Position numbers and translations under genes: made by a program | Origin: Spirochaetota bacterium | Lineage (GTDB): Bacteria > Spirochaetota > Spirochaetia > Treponematales > Rectinemataceae | Assembly: GCA_029265255.1 (NCBI GenBank) | Contig: JAJUJQ010000001.1 | Location: 186,001 to 250,000, forward strand | Direction of reading: 5' to 3' | DNA length: 64,000 nt | Shown: piece by piece, positions 1 to 7,919 of the stretch | How the letters are laid out: each line of letters starts with the position of its first letter | How positions within the stretch are numbered: position 1 is the first letter of the stretch | Notes under the pieces: model-generated | The model's input: the letters and a program-made list of their open reading frames with translations, nothing else | What the model was told of the DNA's origin: nothing | The model's database searches: none

Positions 1-704
1 GATAGTTTTTCTTCAATTCTTGTCGCGCTGATTTTTTCTCGAAGATAAGCCAGGTATTCAATTTCAATAAGATTGAATCGGACTCCGAAGACCCCAGCCA
101 TACGGGTCAGATCTGTGTAGACATCGAGCATGCCTTCATAGTAATGGCCGAGAATACCAATATTTGTATCACGGATGACTTCAATGACACGAGCAGCGCG
201 TACCCATTGTGAAAGCTCATGTTCTACAATTGCTTCACTACGAAAACCGGTAATCATATGGTATGCTATGTTATTGCGATGAAATACATTCACTATTTCA
301 GGCACGCAGCAAGACTGGCAATTTGCGAGCCACTCTCCTGTCATGAGGGCACGGTCTCCGAGTTGGTTGAACCATTGATAATCGATATTCTTACCTGGCT
401 GCACATTGAGAATAACAACAGGAACACCGGCTTCACGAGCAACAGGCAGTACTGTCTGAGAAAGCGCATAAGTGGTAATATGCAGAAATACGATTGAGAC
501 TTTTTTTTCTCTAAATAGAGCGCCTGCTGCGCGCGCTTTTTCGACCGAATCAACCAATCCTGCATCGATAACAACAGCTCCAGCGGTGTTCAGGATTGAA
601 GCTGTTTCTGCCTGGTATTGTAGAAGCCTATCTCGTAATCCCTGGAATTGATCCCAGTAGGTATCAAGACCTATGCCAAACAAGCCTACTGTTGGTTTAT
701 GCAC
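1..704 (-). CDS. Sugar isomerase-like protein (L-arabinose/L-fucose isomerase family), 3' end outside window
   Basis: An open frame of 234 codons runs off the window edge, so only the N-terminal part is present. The protein begins VHKPTVGLFGIGLDTYW and continues through alternating strands and helices (VVIDAGLVDS, VSIVFLHITTYALS, VPVVILNVQPG), the Rossmann-like N-terminal pattern of the L-arabinose/L-fucose isomerase superfamily. I infer a ketol isomerase or a catalytically diverged relative; the metal-binding residues would lie in the missing C-terminal part. The GTG at 704 is chosen because GGAGAGG lies 5 nt upstream; an in-frame ATG at 719 overlaps that site. It is divergent from an AraC-type regulator, a common layout for sugar catabolic genes. 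The first 0.9 kb looks more AT-rich than the rest. Confidence 0.72.
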   Translation of the reverse strand, partial: MHKPTVGLFGIGLDTYWDQFQGLRDRLLQYQAETASILNTAGAVVIDAGLVDSVEKARAAGALFREKKVSIVFLHITTYALSQTVLPVAREAGVPVVILNVQPGKNIDYQWFNQLGDRALMTGEWLANCQSCCVPEIVNVFHRNNIAYHMITGFRSEAIVEHELSQWVRAARVIEVIRDTNIGILGHYYEGMLDVYTDLTRMAGVFGVRFNLIEIEYLAYLREKISATRIEEKL

Positions 705-728
705 GGCAAACCTCTCCATACATACTCA

Positions 729-756
729 ACTATAAAGGCTTGTTTTCGCTTCACAA
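729..756 (-). promoter_or_regulatory. Predicted sigma70 promoter of the sugar isomerase-like gene
   Basis: On the minus strand TTGTGA is followed after 16 nt by TATAGT, about 25 nt before the GTG start and its Shine-Dalgarno site. The 170-nt divergent region is shared with the AraC gene, so the regulator probably acts here. Confidence 0.45.
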
Positions 757-836
757 TGGACATTATTACATTTTTGATAGACATTTCTTTAGGCGTGTGA
801 TGCAGGATGGCGCATAACCGCGGGAAGCAGGAAATC

Positions 837-865
837 TTGCGCGCTCCGATATATATGGATAAAAT
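837..865 (+). promoter_or_regulatory. Predicted promoter of the AraC regulator, leading to a nearly leaderless mRNA
   Basis: TTGCGC, 17 nt, TAAAAT. The -10 hexamer ends only 9 nt before the ATG at 875 and no Shine-Dalgarno sequence lies between, so the transcript would start about 2 nt before the start codon. Confidence 0.4.
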
Positions 866-874
866 AAACTAAGT

Positions 875-1765
875 ATGGATATTTCAGCGAAAAATGCGTT
901 TTTCCGGTATCTTACATATTCTGCAGAAGATGAAAGCTGGGAGATGGTGTGTACGGATGCTGGCTATACTGAAGTGCCTCCCTATACCATCTATCCGCCA
1001 AACAAAGAAGGACATCCACGCATCTTTCAACGCGTTGCCGTGGGAAGAACGCTTAATGAATATCAGATCATTTATGTTACGAAAGGGGAAGGAGTTTTTG
1101 AAACGCAGGGCAGGCATTATGATGTCAAACCGGGCTCGATCATCATAGTCTTCCCCGGCGTCAAGCATTTCTATAAACCGGTATATGAAATTGGTTGGAT
1201 GGAGTACTGGGTTGGTTTCAAGGGGGCGCATTTTGAGTTCTTGCGTGAGCGCGGGTTCCTCAATATTCACGAGCCTTTTCATACTATCGGTCTTCAGAAT
1301 GAAGTGCTCGATCTATACAGCAAAATAATTGCCGAAGTCCGGGATCAGAAACCGATGTTCCAGATTGTCGCAACCTCAAAAATTCTTGCGTTGATCGCGG
1401 AAATAAACGCAAGCGCTCGCAGGAGAGTCCAAGCCAGCCATGCAGCCCAGATTGTAGAAGCAGCGAAATGCATGATGGTGGAAAAAATATATGAGGATAT
1501 CGACATCAATAGTATTGCCTGCGCAGTAGGAATTAGTGTTTCGAAACTCAATGAGATTTTCAAGACCTATACTTCGATGACTCCTTATCAATACTACATT
1601 CATATAAAAATTCATGCTGCGAAAAGCCTGCTCGAGCGGGGGGATCTATCGGTAAAAGAGGTAGCGTATCGGCTTGGATTCGAGGATCAATATCATTTTT
1701 CCAGGTTATTCAAGAAGAAAACCGGCTTGGCACCATCCCAGTGGCACGTGTTCATGTATGGATGA
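875..1765 (+). CDS. AraC family transcriptional regulator
   Basis: A 296-residue regulator with the usual two-part build. Residues ~50-160 form a cupin-like sensor domain (GEGVFETQGRHYDVKPGS is the beta-barrel signature). Residues ~195-295 hold two helix-turn-helix motifs, ending in the family signature VKEVAYRLGFEDQYHFSRLFKKK. It probably binds a sugar and controls the divergent isomerase-like gene. The start at 875 has no ribosome-binding site; an upstream ATG at 855 stops after four codons. No gene follows in the same direction, so it is transcribed alone. Confidence 0.93.
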   Translation: MDISAKNAFFRYLTYSAEDESWEMVCTDAGYTEVPPYTIYPPNKEGHPRIFQRVAVGRTLNEYQIIYVTKGEGVFETQGRHYDVKPGSIIIVFPGVKHFYKPVYEIGWMEYWVGFKGAHFEFLRERGFLNIHEPFHTIGLQNEVLDLYSKIIAEVRDQKPMFQIVATSKILALIAEINASARRRVQASHAAQIVEAAKCMMVEKIYEDIDINSIACAVGISVSKLNEIFKTYTSMTPYQYYIHIKIHAAKSLLERGDLSVKEVAYRLGFEDQYHFSRLFKKKTGLAPSQWHVFMYG

Positions 1766-1791
1766 AAAGAGATGCGCTGCGGAGGATAGTC

Positions 1792-2280
1792 TCAATAGTT
1801 AGGAGCTGCCAGAAGCCTGTGCTTTGCAAGAAACTCTTCGAGCCGCGCTGTCCGTTCCGATTCGGGCTGCCTGATCGAGATAGATAGAAGGTCTGTTGCC
1901 GGGCTGCATTCTTTATCGAAAATCTGGCGGAAGCGGTCGGTGCTGCCGCCGCTGTTCGACGCGACGAGCAGCACTTTTTTACCTTGCAGTTCTCCGCGGT
2001 GTGCGCGCAGCCATGTTCTGAGCGGTGGAGCAAGCTTGCCCGCCCATACCGGCGCGATGATGATGAGGGTATCGATGTTGCGCAGGTCAGCCTGAGGGTC
2101 TTCAATAGGAGTCGCCATCTCGAAGGTGGACTGGCGCCCACTGCGGATGAAACCAATAACACCCTGGCGAGGAACCTTGTCTACGATTTCCCATACCGTG
2201 CCGCCGGTGAGCGTGGCCGCCTTATGAGCAAGTGCCCGGCAGTTTCCTGTTCTGGTCACATAGATGATCGCGGGTGGCAT
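1792..2280 (-). CDS. Flavodoxin-like FMN protein
   Basis: A 162-residue flavodoxin-fold protein. It starts IIYVTRTGNCRALA, the phosphate-binding loop of flavodoxins in its TxTGN form, and continues with TLIIIAPVWAGKLAPPL (the FMN ring loop) and KKVLLVASNSGGS. It is probably a small electron carrier or FMN-dependent reductase. The ATG at 2280 follows AAGGAGG by 5 nt. It lies 19 nt downstream of the Rieske oxygenase gene on the same strand, so it may supply electrons to that enzyme; this is inferred from position only. Confidence 0.85.
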   Translation of the reverse strand: MPPAIIYVTRTGNCRALAHKAATLTGGTVWEIVDKVPRQGVIGFIRSGRQSTFEMATPIEDPQADLRNIDTLIIIAPVWAGKLAPPLRTWLRAHRGELQGKKVLLVASNSGGSTDRFRQIFDKECSPATDLLSISIRQPESERTARLEEFLAKHRLLAAPNY

Positions 2281-2299
2281 TTATGCCTCCTTGTGGATT

Positions 2300-3286
2300 C
2301 TATTTCTGTCCGCTCCGCCGCTTAAGCTCGAGGCGTTTTTTGCGGAACTCCATGATCGGATAGTCTCCCTGAATGAGCAGCTCTCCAGTGCCTGTGCCAT
2401 CGCCTTTGGGAATCTGCGTATTCACGACTTGGCGGTCCTGGTGGGCGACGATGAGATTGAAACGGCTCATGAGCCAGTCGACAAGCTCCCGAAGCACGGG
2501 TACGCGGATAAAGTCCTGGTACAGCCTGAGGTAGAGCAGGGTATGGGTCTCGTCCACCGGTACGAATATGCCCAGAATCCGAAGCTTCCTGGAAATATGG
2601 TTCTGCCAGAGATTGGGCAGGATGGTCTCGAGCTTGAGATCCTTGTCAGGATTGGGTACGGGCACTTCTTTTGGCGTGCGGGGCCTGGAGCCATCGTCAA
2701 CCTTGTTGTAGGCATAGTGGTAGAACATGATGTCGTTTTTCCACTCGAGGCCGGGACCCTCGACCAAGGTTCGGTTGCCCCGCCCTATAGTGTTGTGATG
2801 GACAAACGGCAGGTGAACCACATCGAGCTGATTTTCAAGCACGCGTGTATAGTGGTTGTCCCAGGGGTCGCGGACTGTTTTCCAGTGGGTGAAGTGGGTG
2901 AGATCATCAAAAAAGGAGGGCGGCGCGAGGTCTGGTGGCGGGTTTTCTCCCCACCAGATCCAGATGATGCCATAGGCCTCGTAAGTGGGATACTTGCGCA
3001 TCCTGAAGCGCTCGGGGACCGGAGTGTTCTTGCCATTGGCAGGAATTTTCACACAGCGGCCTGTCGTGTCGTATTCGAGGCCATGAAATGGGCACGCGAT
3101 CACATCGCCATGGAGTTTGCCGCCTGCCAGCGACGCGCCGCGATGTGCGCAGCGGTCAAAGAAGCAATGCACCATGCCCCGGCTGTCTCGCCAGAAGACG
3201 AGCCTCTCGCCGAGGCGAGTGACACCAACAATACCATCCTTCACTTCGCTCGATTCGAGCACTGCATACCAGAGGTTTCTGATCAT
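2300..3286 (-). CDS. Rieske non-heme iron oxygenase (aromatic ring-hydroxylating alpha-subunit type)
   Basis: A 328-residue protein. The N-terminal Rieske [2Fe-2S] site is complete: C46 and H48 in DRCAHRG, C65 and H68 in CPFHG. The catalytic domain has the mononuclear iron motif around ENQLDVVHLPFVH, with N152, D155, H158 and H163 in the expected spacing. The family inserts O2 into organic substrates or demethylates them; this one looks nearest the vanillate demethylase/pheophorbide oxygenase branch. Its substrate is unknown. No ferredoxin reductase gene is nearby; the next gene is a flavodoxin. The ATG lacks a Shine-Dalgarno site and has TAGAAT 6 nt upstream (3293-3298), so the gene may also be transcribed from its own leaderless promoter. 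An oxygenase is unexpected beside strictly anaerobic fermentation genes. Confidence 0.92.
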   Translation of the reverse strand: MIRNLWYAVLESSEVKDGIVGVTRLGERLVFWRDSRGMVHCFFDRCAHRGASLAGGKLHGDVIACPFHGLEYDTTGRCVKIPANGKNTPVPERFRMRKYPTYEAYGIIWIWWGENPPPDLAPPSFFDDLTHFTHWKTVRDPWDNHYTRVLENQLDVVHLPFVHHNTIGRGNRTLVEGPGLEWKNDIMFYHYAYNKVDDGSRPRTPKEVPVPNPDKDLKLETILPNLWQNHISRKLRILGIFVPVDETHTLLYLRLYQDFIRVPVLRELVDWLMSRFNLIVAHQDRQVVNTQIPKGDGTGTGELLIQGDYPIMEFRKKRLELKRRSGQK

Positions 3287-3355
3287 GGCATGATTCTAGC
3301 ACCAAGGTATGACGGGCGCCATCCAATGGCCAAGGGGGCGGCAACACTGCAGAAT

Positions 3356-3841
3356 TCATTGGTGCTGGATCGGGTATCCGAATTGCTCAAGCGCAGCAAG
3401 AAAATCCTTGAATTCTCTGCTGTCGAAGTATTCATTGGTGAGCATGATTCTTGGGCCTGTGAAGTACGTAAAGCCAGGCATGATTTTCAGTGGCCCGCCT
3501 CCCAGAAAAAAGACTACGCGGACCAGGCTTATTTTTCGATACACGCCGATTGCAGTGATACGGTCTCTTGCAACCTGCTGCATAGTGCGGGTGCGACCTT
3601 TCCATATGGTGACTGTCTCGGCATTCACGGCGATGCTGCGGATACCTCGCTGCTCCCAATACAGAGAGTCGATGATGACATACAGCCCCATCAATGCTGC
3701 AACAAGCGCGCCAGAGAACAAGGTCAGTATGCCCCGGAGGCCCATCATCAGCAGGACGATGCCCATCATTGCAAGAGCTTTCAGCAAAAGTATGCGTTTC
3801 GAAGGACCTGTCGCATGCAGCTCGAATACGTCTTCCGGCAT
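3356..3841 (-). CDS. Small membrane protein, possible PH-like cytoplasmic domain
   Basis: 161 residues with no family that I can name with confidence. Two hydrophobic segments (~residues 15-35 and 38-60: ALAMMGIVLLMMGLRGIL and LFSGALVAALMGLYVII) precede a soluble part rich in short strands (RSIAVNAETVTIWKGRT, RITAIGVYRKISLVRVVFFLGG). This layout resembles bacterial proteins with two membrane segments and a PH-like domain. It is the first gene of the minus-strand group with the Rieske oxygenase (70 nt downstream) and the flavodoxin. GGGAG lies 10 nt before the ATG. Confidence 0.6.
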   Translation of the reverse strand: MPEDVFELHATGPSKRILLLKALAMMGIVLLMMGLRGILTLFSGALVAALMGLYVIIDSLYWEQRGIRSIAVNAETVTIWKGRTRTMQQVARDRITAIGVYRKISLVRVVFFLGGGPLKIMPGFTYFTGPRIMLTNEYFDSREFKDFLAALEQFGYPIQHQ

Positions 3842-4004
3842 TGTATGGTGTCTCCCTGTGTATCATCCTAGGCGAGGTGCTGCGCGGATGCAACAGTGCT
3901 TTATTCAGGATGCAAGGTATTATCGAACAGGCGAAAACAAGTGGCGGAAATTGCCTGTATGACTTTTTATATATATTATAATCAGCATAAAATGGAGGTA
4001 CTGC

Positions 4005-4856
4005 ATGAAATATGACAAAAGGTATGCAGCCGTGTTGATTGCCTTGGCAATGCTTCCGCTGGGCATTATGGCTGCACCTTCTTCGCTTGATGTATTGCTG
4101 GAAGCAGAGCTTGGGACAGTCAAAGTTTTTTCCCATACCTACAGAGTGGGCCCATCTCCCGCCAATTCAGAGTTTAATTTTGTGACCATGGGTGGGCAGG
4201 AGATACTCTTTCCTTTCTCGCGCCTCAGCGTGAATCTGCTGGCAGGCGGCAGACACTCGATCCGTTTTCTGTATCAGCCTCTGGAACTGGCGACTCAAAC
4301 TGTTGCTCGTAGCGCATTTACGATCGATGACGTTACTTTTGCCTCGGGTTCCCCAGTGGATATCGTGTATTCATTTCCGTTCTACAGAGCTACCTATTTA
4401 TATGATCTTCTCAAGGGAGCGGACTTTCTGGGTGTAGGCGCGGCAGTACAGTTGCGGAATGCCTCGATTCGATTCAGTGGTTATGATGCAGCCGGCAATG
4501 ACGTGCGCGCTGTCTCGCAGAATCTGGGGATAGTACCTGCCCTGGCAGTGGCAGGAGAATTCGGATTGCCTGGCGGTTTCTTTGCAGGGTTTGAAGCAAC
4601 GGGCATCTATGCATCGAGCGCGCTGATCAATGGAGCGACGTTCCAGTTCGAGGGCTCCATTCTTGATGCGTCCATCCGGGCTGGGCGGCGGTTTCAGTCA
4701 GGTGCTGAGGCATTTCTCAATGTCAGGTTCCTGGGCGGCTCAGCTGCGGGTGTGTCGCAGTATCCTGACCTGTACTGGACCGAGTCCCAGAATGATGAGA
4801 CTGCCAACTACCTCAGTACAGGCAGTGTGACATTCGGTGCAAGAATCGGGCTGTGA
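4005..4856 (+). CDS. Secreted beta-barrel-like protein, probable outer membrane protein
   Basis: 283 residues beginning with a clear signal peptide (MKYDKRYAAVLIALAMLPLG, cleavage near IMAA-PSS). The mature part is a run of alternating amphipathic strands with aromatic residues at strand ends, and it finishes TGSVTFGARIGL, as expected for an outer membrane barrel. No specific family is recognised. GGAGGT is 5 nt before the ATG, and a TATAAT box at 3977-3982 gives a leader of about 15 nt. Spirochaetes carry many such small barrels; the 23590-24174 product has the same general plan. Confidence 0.72.
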   Translation: MKYDKRYAAVLIALAMLPLGIMAAPSSLDVLLEAELGTVKVFSHTYRVGPSPANSEFNFVTMGGQEILFPFSRLSVNLLAGGRHSIRFLYQPLELATQTVARSAFTIDDVTFASGSPVDIVYSFPFYRATYLYDLLKGADFLGVGAAVQLRNASIRFSGYDAAGNDVRAVSQNLGIVPALAVAGEFGLPGGFFAGFEATGIYASSALINGATFQFEGSILDASIRAGRRFQSGAEAFLNVRFLGGSAAGVSQYPDLYWTESQNDETANYLSTGSVTFGARIGL

Positions 4857-4966
4857 CCTGATACTATGCCTGCCTGGTGCGGCAGCGCGAGGGATGATCC
4901 AGAAATCCCCTGGTGCGGCCGTGTGGCCATGGCGCGCCAACTTTGGGGCAGGCCAGAATGCGCAAT

Positions 4967-5002
4967 AAAAAAAGCCGGACATCCTGCCTGGGTGTCCGGC
5001 TT
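4967..5002 (-). terminator. Rho-independent terminator after tRNA-Ala
   Basis: On the minus strand a 10-bp stem (AAGCCGGACA with TGTCCGGCTT) around an 11-nt loop is followed by a run of T residues. It starts 6 nt after the tRNA 3' end. Confidence 0.85.
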
Positions 5003-5007
5003 AGTCA

Positions 5008-5080
5008 TGGAGAATAGGGGATTCGAACCCCTGACCTATAGATTGCGAACCTATCGCTCTACCAACTGAGCTAATTCCCC
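5008..5080 (-). tRNA. tRNA-Ala (anticodon CGC)
   Basis: A complete 73-nt cloverleaf. The acceptor stem GGGGAAT pairs with ATTCTCC and contains the G3:U70 pair that identifies alanine tRNAs. The anticodon stem ATAGG/TCTAT closes the loop TTCGCAA, so the anticodon is CGC and reads GCG. The T arm has GGTTCGAATCC and the discriminator is A73. CCA is not encoded. A terminator follows directly. Confidence 0.95.
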
Positions 5081-5118
5081 ATTGGCCAGCGCGCGGGTTT
5101 GCCGCGCAACCAAAACCG

Positions 5119-5148
5119 AATATAGCAGAATCGATCCTGTTTGGGCAA
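5119..5148 (-). promoter_or_regulatory. Promoter of tRNA-Ala
   Basis: TTGCCC, 18 nt, TATATT on the minus strand with an extended -10 (TGC before TATATT). The string TTCTGCTATA is shared exactly with the tRNA-Thr promoter. The predicted transcript starts about 32 nt before the mature tRNA. Confidence 0.6.
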
Positions 5149-5199
5149 GTGGGGAGAGGGCATCTGAGGCTTCCTTCGTACTCCCTCCCCCCAAGATTC

Positions 5200-6282
5200 T
5201 TAATCCAGCACGGTAACCCAGCCGTACGGGTCGGGATAGCGGCCGGTCTGTACTCCATCCAGCGCATCATACAGCTTTTGCGACCAGGGGCCAGGATTGT
5301 CGCCGAAGTGCCAGGTTCTGCCCTGCCAGCTCATATGCGAGATAGGGCTGATGACGGCTGCGGTTCCCATGGCGAACACCTCGTCGGCAGGTCCATCTTT
5401 CTCGAAGGCGCCAAGGCCAAGCACACGGTCGAGCTCGAGGGGAGCGAAGATCACTTCCATGCCAAGCTGCTCGCGCGCCAGGCGCATGATGGAATCTCGG
5501 GTTATTCCTTTTAAAATAGAAGGCGAATCGGCGACATACAGTACTCCGTTCTTGATCATGCCGAAGTTCGCCGTGCCGACTTCTTCCACATAGCGGCCGG
5601 TCTGATCCAGGAAAAGCAGATCGGAAAATCCTTCATGTTTGGCTTCGTCGGTGGGCAGGAAGCAGGGCGCGTAGTTGCCGGCAGCCTTGACCCAGCCGGT
5701 TCCTTTGGCAGCCGCGCGCTGGTATCGATCTTCAACTTTGATTTTCATCATAGCAGTACCTTTGTAACGGAGCCCGACCGGCAGCACTGTAACCGCGAAA
5801 AGAGTGGTGTCGGAGGCGGCAGGGCTCAATGTCATGCCGATTCCTGACAGGATGGGGCGGATATAGAGGGCGCCTTTCCCAAAGGGGGGGACATACTCGG
5901 CATTGGCTCGGACAGTTTGAATGACCGTATCCCGATAGAGCGATTCAGAGGGCACAGCCAGCATGAAACGCTCGGCTCCCAACGCCATGCGCCGCGCATT
6001 TGCTTCGATGCGGAACAGGCGGATTTTGCCATCTGCGCCGCGGCGCGCCTTCATTCCTTCAAACAGTGACTGACCATAGTTCATCGCGCACGCAAGGGGA
6101 GGGATAGCCAGATATCCGTTTGGTACTACGACAGGCGGTTCAAAAGTTCCATCGCTCAGAGCAACGCTACCGCCGATCCATGGGGTTACGATGACGCTGA
6201 ATCCCAGCTTGTCCCAATCGATCGAGGAAAGCGGTGTCGGCGAAAGGGTACCCGAATTCACCATCGTCTTGAAACGGCTCAT
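5200..6282 (-). CDS. ilvE: Branched-chain amino acid aminotransferase
   Basis: 360 residues, the length of the longer (class II, eukaryote-like) branched-chain aminotransferases. Fold-type IV PLP motifs are present: FEGMKARRGADGKIRLFR, GALYIRPILSGIG, the PLP-lysine region WVKAAGNYA and EVGTANFGMI. It catalyses the last step of Leu, Ile and Val synthesis or the first of their breakdown, with 2-oxoglutarate and glutamate. The ATG at 6282 has GGGAGG 6 nt upstream; the open frame extends further but those codons do not resemble the family. It is transcribed singly, divergent from the Mn2+ riboswitch unit. Confidence 0.94.
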   Translation of the reverse strand: MSRFKTMVNSGTLSPTPLSSIDWDKLGFSVIVTPWIGGSVALSDGTFEPPVVVPNGYLAIPPLACAMNYGQSLFEGMKARRGADGKIRLFRIEANARRMALGAERFMLAVPSESLYRDTVIQTVRANAEYVPPFGKGALYIRPILSGIGMTLSPAASDTTLFAVTVLPVGLRYKGTAMMKIKVEDRYQRAAAKGTGWVKAAGNYAPCFLPTDEAKHEGFSDLLFLDQTGRYVEEVGTANFGMIKNGVLYVADSPSILKGITRDSIMRLAREQLGMEVIFAPLELDRVLGLGAFEKDGPADEVFAMGTAAVISPISHMSWQGRTWHFGDNPGPWSQKLYDALDGVQTGRYPDPYGWVTVLD

Positions 6283-6329
6283 ACATACCTCCCGGATAAA
6301 AAATTGTCGTATATTAGCGCGAGGCGAAG

Positions 6330-6358
6330 TTGCAATGCAAGGGGACATGGCATAAATA
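6330..6358 (+). promoter_or_regulatory. Predicted promoter of the Mn2+ riboswitch-permease unit
   Basis: TTGCAA, 17 nt, TAAATA. Transcription would start near 6365, about 50 nt before the aptamer. Confidence 0.5.
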
Positions 6359-6417
6359 TGCAAAAGAGCCTTCTCGAAGGAATTGACCTCAGCGCTGCTA
6401 TGCGGCACAATAGAAGC

Positions 6418-6525
6418 TGTGGGGAGTAGCCTCCTGTGCGCAGCGCAGGTACCATGGTCGTCAGCACGAAGCGAACCGCTTCCGGCTATGGTGGACCAGC
6501 AGGTTCTGGTGTGTGCAAGACCGTA
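6418..6525 (+). promoter_or_regulatory. yybP-ykoY manganese riboswitch aptamer
   Basis: The two hallmark strings are present: GGGGAGTAGCC at 6421-6431 and GCAAGACCGT at 6515-6524. P1 forms from TGTGG (6418-6422) and CCGTA (6521-6525). P2 is CCTGTGC/GCGCAGG. A longer arm closes with ACCAT/ATGGT and contains the conserved TCGTCA plus a small AAGCG/CGCTT hairpin. The last arm is ACCAG/CTGGT. The family binds Mn2+ between the two conserved loops and usually switches expression on at high Mn2+. The 3' conserved segment AAGACCG is also the 5' strand of the following terminator, which gives a direct on-switch mechanism. Confidence 0.92.
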
Positions 6526-6552
6526 TGGAATCGTTCCGTGCGGTCTTTTTTT
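6518..6552 (+). terminator. Riboswitch expression platform: intrinsic terminator
   Basis: AAGACCG (6518-6524) pairs with CGGTCTT (6541-6547), extended inward by GGAA/TTCC, and is followed by a T run. It is mutually exclusive with the Mn2+-bound aptamer, because both use AAGACCG. Confidence 0.88.
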
Positions 6553-6581
6553 ATCCGCGCGGTCCTAAGGAGGGTTTTTTC

Positions 6582-7859
6582 GTGAATACCTTCATTTTGG
6601 TAATGACTATCCTTATGTATGCCGGCATTATCGCCTTTCCTCACCTGAAAGCGTGGATATCGCTGGGTTCTGCGCTCGTGCTGATAGCTGGCGGAGCGGT
6701 TGGATTTGAGGCTGCCCTTGGCGGCCTCGTCAACTGGAATATCCTGCTTATTTACTTGGGAAGCCTAATATTAGCTGACCTGTTCATCTATTCAAGAGTG
6801 CCCGCATTCATCGCCGAACGTGTGGTAGAAGCCTCGCCTTCGGTAGGGATCGCGATTACCATCATCCTCATGCTGACGGGGCTGGTTTCGGCGTTTGTCG
6901 AAAATGTCGCGACAGTACTCGTGGTTGCGCCAGTCATGATCGAGCTTGCTCGTCGTGGGAAAAAATCACTCGGTCCGCTCATGACAGGGCTTGCGGTTAT
7001 GGCAAACCTGCAGGGAGTGGCAACGCTGGTGGGGGATCCTCCTTCGATGATTTTTGCGAATTTTGCGGGATATTCATTCAATGATTTCTTCTTCCGGGAT
7101 GGGAAGCCTTCGGTCTTTTTTGCGATTCAGATCGCCTCGCTGGTTGGTGCGCTCTATTTCTATCTTTTTTTCAGAAAGGCCGGAGTCGACCGACATGCGC
7201 TGCCGCCAGAGAGGATTGTCTCATGGGTTCCGACGCTTCTTCTTGGCGGAATGATTGCCGGACTCGCGGCGATATCAGCGCTTTCGACGCATGGTGGAAT
7301 CCATCCTATGAGCGGTCTTCTGGTGATAGGGCTCGCGATGGGCGGATTGCTCTGGCAATGGGGGGTGAAAAAGGACAGGCAAGCGACACTGGCGCTTCTC
7401 AGGCATCTTGATTGGGAAACGCTTGCATTCCTGGTGGGTATTTTCATTGTTGTCGGGACGCTGGGGGGGTCTGGATTCCTTGAGGTGCTGGCAGAAAGGC
7501 TCGCGGTGTGGGCAGGCGGCAGCGTCGTGCTCGGTTATGTGATATTGATTGGGTTCTCGGTGCTGGTTTCGGGATTTGTCGACAATGTGCCATACATCGC
7601 CGCGATGCTGCCAGTGGCGGCGAGTCTGGCACACGCGCTGCATCTGAAGCCAGAATTATACCTCTTTGGGCTGCTTATCAGCTCATGCATAGGAGGAAAT
7701 CTGACTCCGTTTGGAGCATCCGCCAATATCGTGGCGGTAAGCCTCGCGCGAAAGCAGGGATCGAATATCACGTTTGGGGAGTGGTTGAGGATCGCGGGGC
7801 CGTTTACGATACTGACCACTGTCGTCGCTGCGCTCTTTACTTGGATTGTGTGGATGTAG
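6582..7859 (+). CDS. ArsB/NhaD/SLC13-type ion permease under Mn2+ riboswitch control
   Basis: 425 residues with about 11-12 hydrophobic segments and the ion transporter superfamily repeats: GLVSAFVENVATVLVVAPVM in the first half and GFSVLVSGFVDNVPYIAAML in the second, each a re-entrant hairpin with a polar Asn, plus GDPPSMIFANFAGYSFNDFF. The family includes Na+/H+ antiporters, arsenite pumps and dicarboxylate carriers. The GTG at 6582 is the start: TAAGGAGGG lies 8 nt upstream, whereas the longer open frame would begin inside the riboswitch. The riboswitch suggests a role in Mn2+ export or in metal or pH homeostasis; the substrate cannot be read from the sequence. Confidence 0.88.
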   Translation: MNTFILVMTILMYAGIIAFPHLKAWISLGSALVLIAGGAVGFEAALGGLVNWNILLIYLGSLILADLFIYSRVPAFIAERVVEASPSVGIAITIILMLTGLVSAFVENVATVLVVAPVMIELARRGKKSLGPLMTGLAVMANLQGVATLVGDPPSMIFANFAGYSFNDFFFRDGKPSVFFAIQIASLVGALYFYLFFRKAGVDRHALPPERIVSWVPTLLLGGMIAGLAAISALSTHGGIHPMSGLLVIGLAMGGLLWQWGVKKDRQATLALLRHLDWETLAFLVGIFIVVGTLGGSGFLEVLAERLAVWAGGSVVLGYVILIGFSVLVSGFVDNVPYIAAMLPVAASLAHALHLKPELYLFGLLISSCIGGNLTPFGASANIVAVSLARKQGSNITFGEWLRIAGPFTILTTVVAALFTWIVWM

Positions 7860-7884
7860 AAAGACCTGTCCTCTTGAGTGTGTC

Positions 7885-7915
7885 TTGACATAAACCCGGT
7901 CTGACTGCTACTAAT
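7885..7915 (+). promoter_or_regulatory. Promoter of the purine operon, predicted leaderless
   Basis: A perfect TTGACA is followed after 18-19 nt by TACTAAT. The -10 region ends 4-5 nt before the purL ATG, with no Shine-Dalgarno sequence, so the transcript should start at or within a base or two of the ATG. The -10 match is only moderate. Confidence 0.55.
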
Positions 7916-7919
7916 CGGT

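Noticed and set aside
2264..3871. A 535-codon open frame on the plus strand
   Set aside because: It is antisense to the Rieske oxygenase and membrane protein genes, which carry intact motifs. Its product has no recognisable domain, and the frame is open because of codon bias on the other strand.
6513..6581. An upstream extension of the permease reading frame
   Set aside because: It would start within the riboswitch aptamer and run through the terminator. The GTG at 6582 has a strong Shine-Dalgarno site and the hydrophobic N-terminus begins there.
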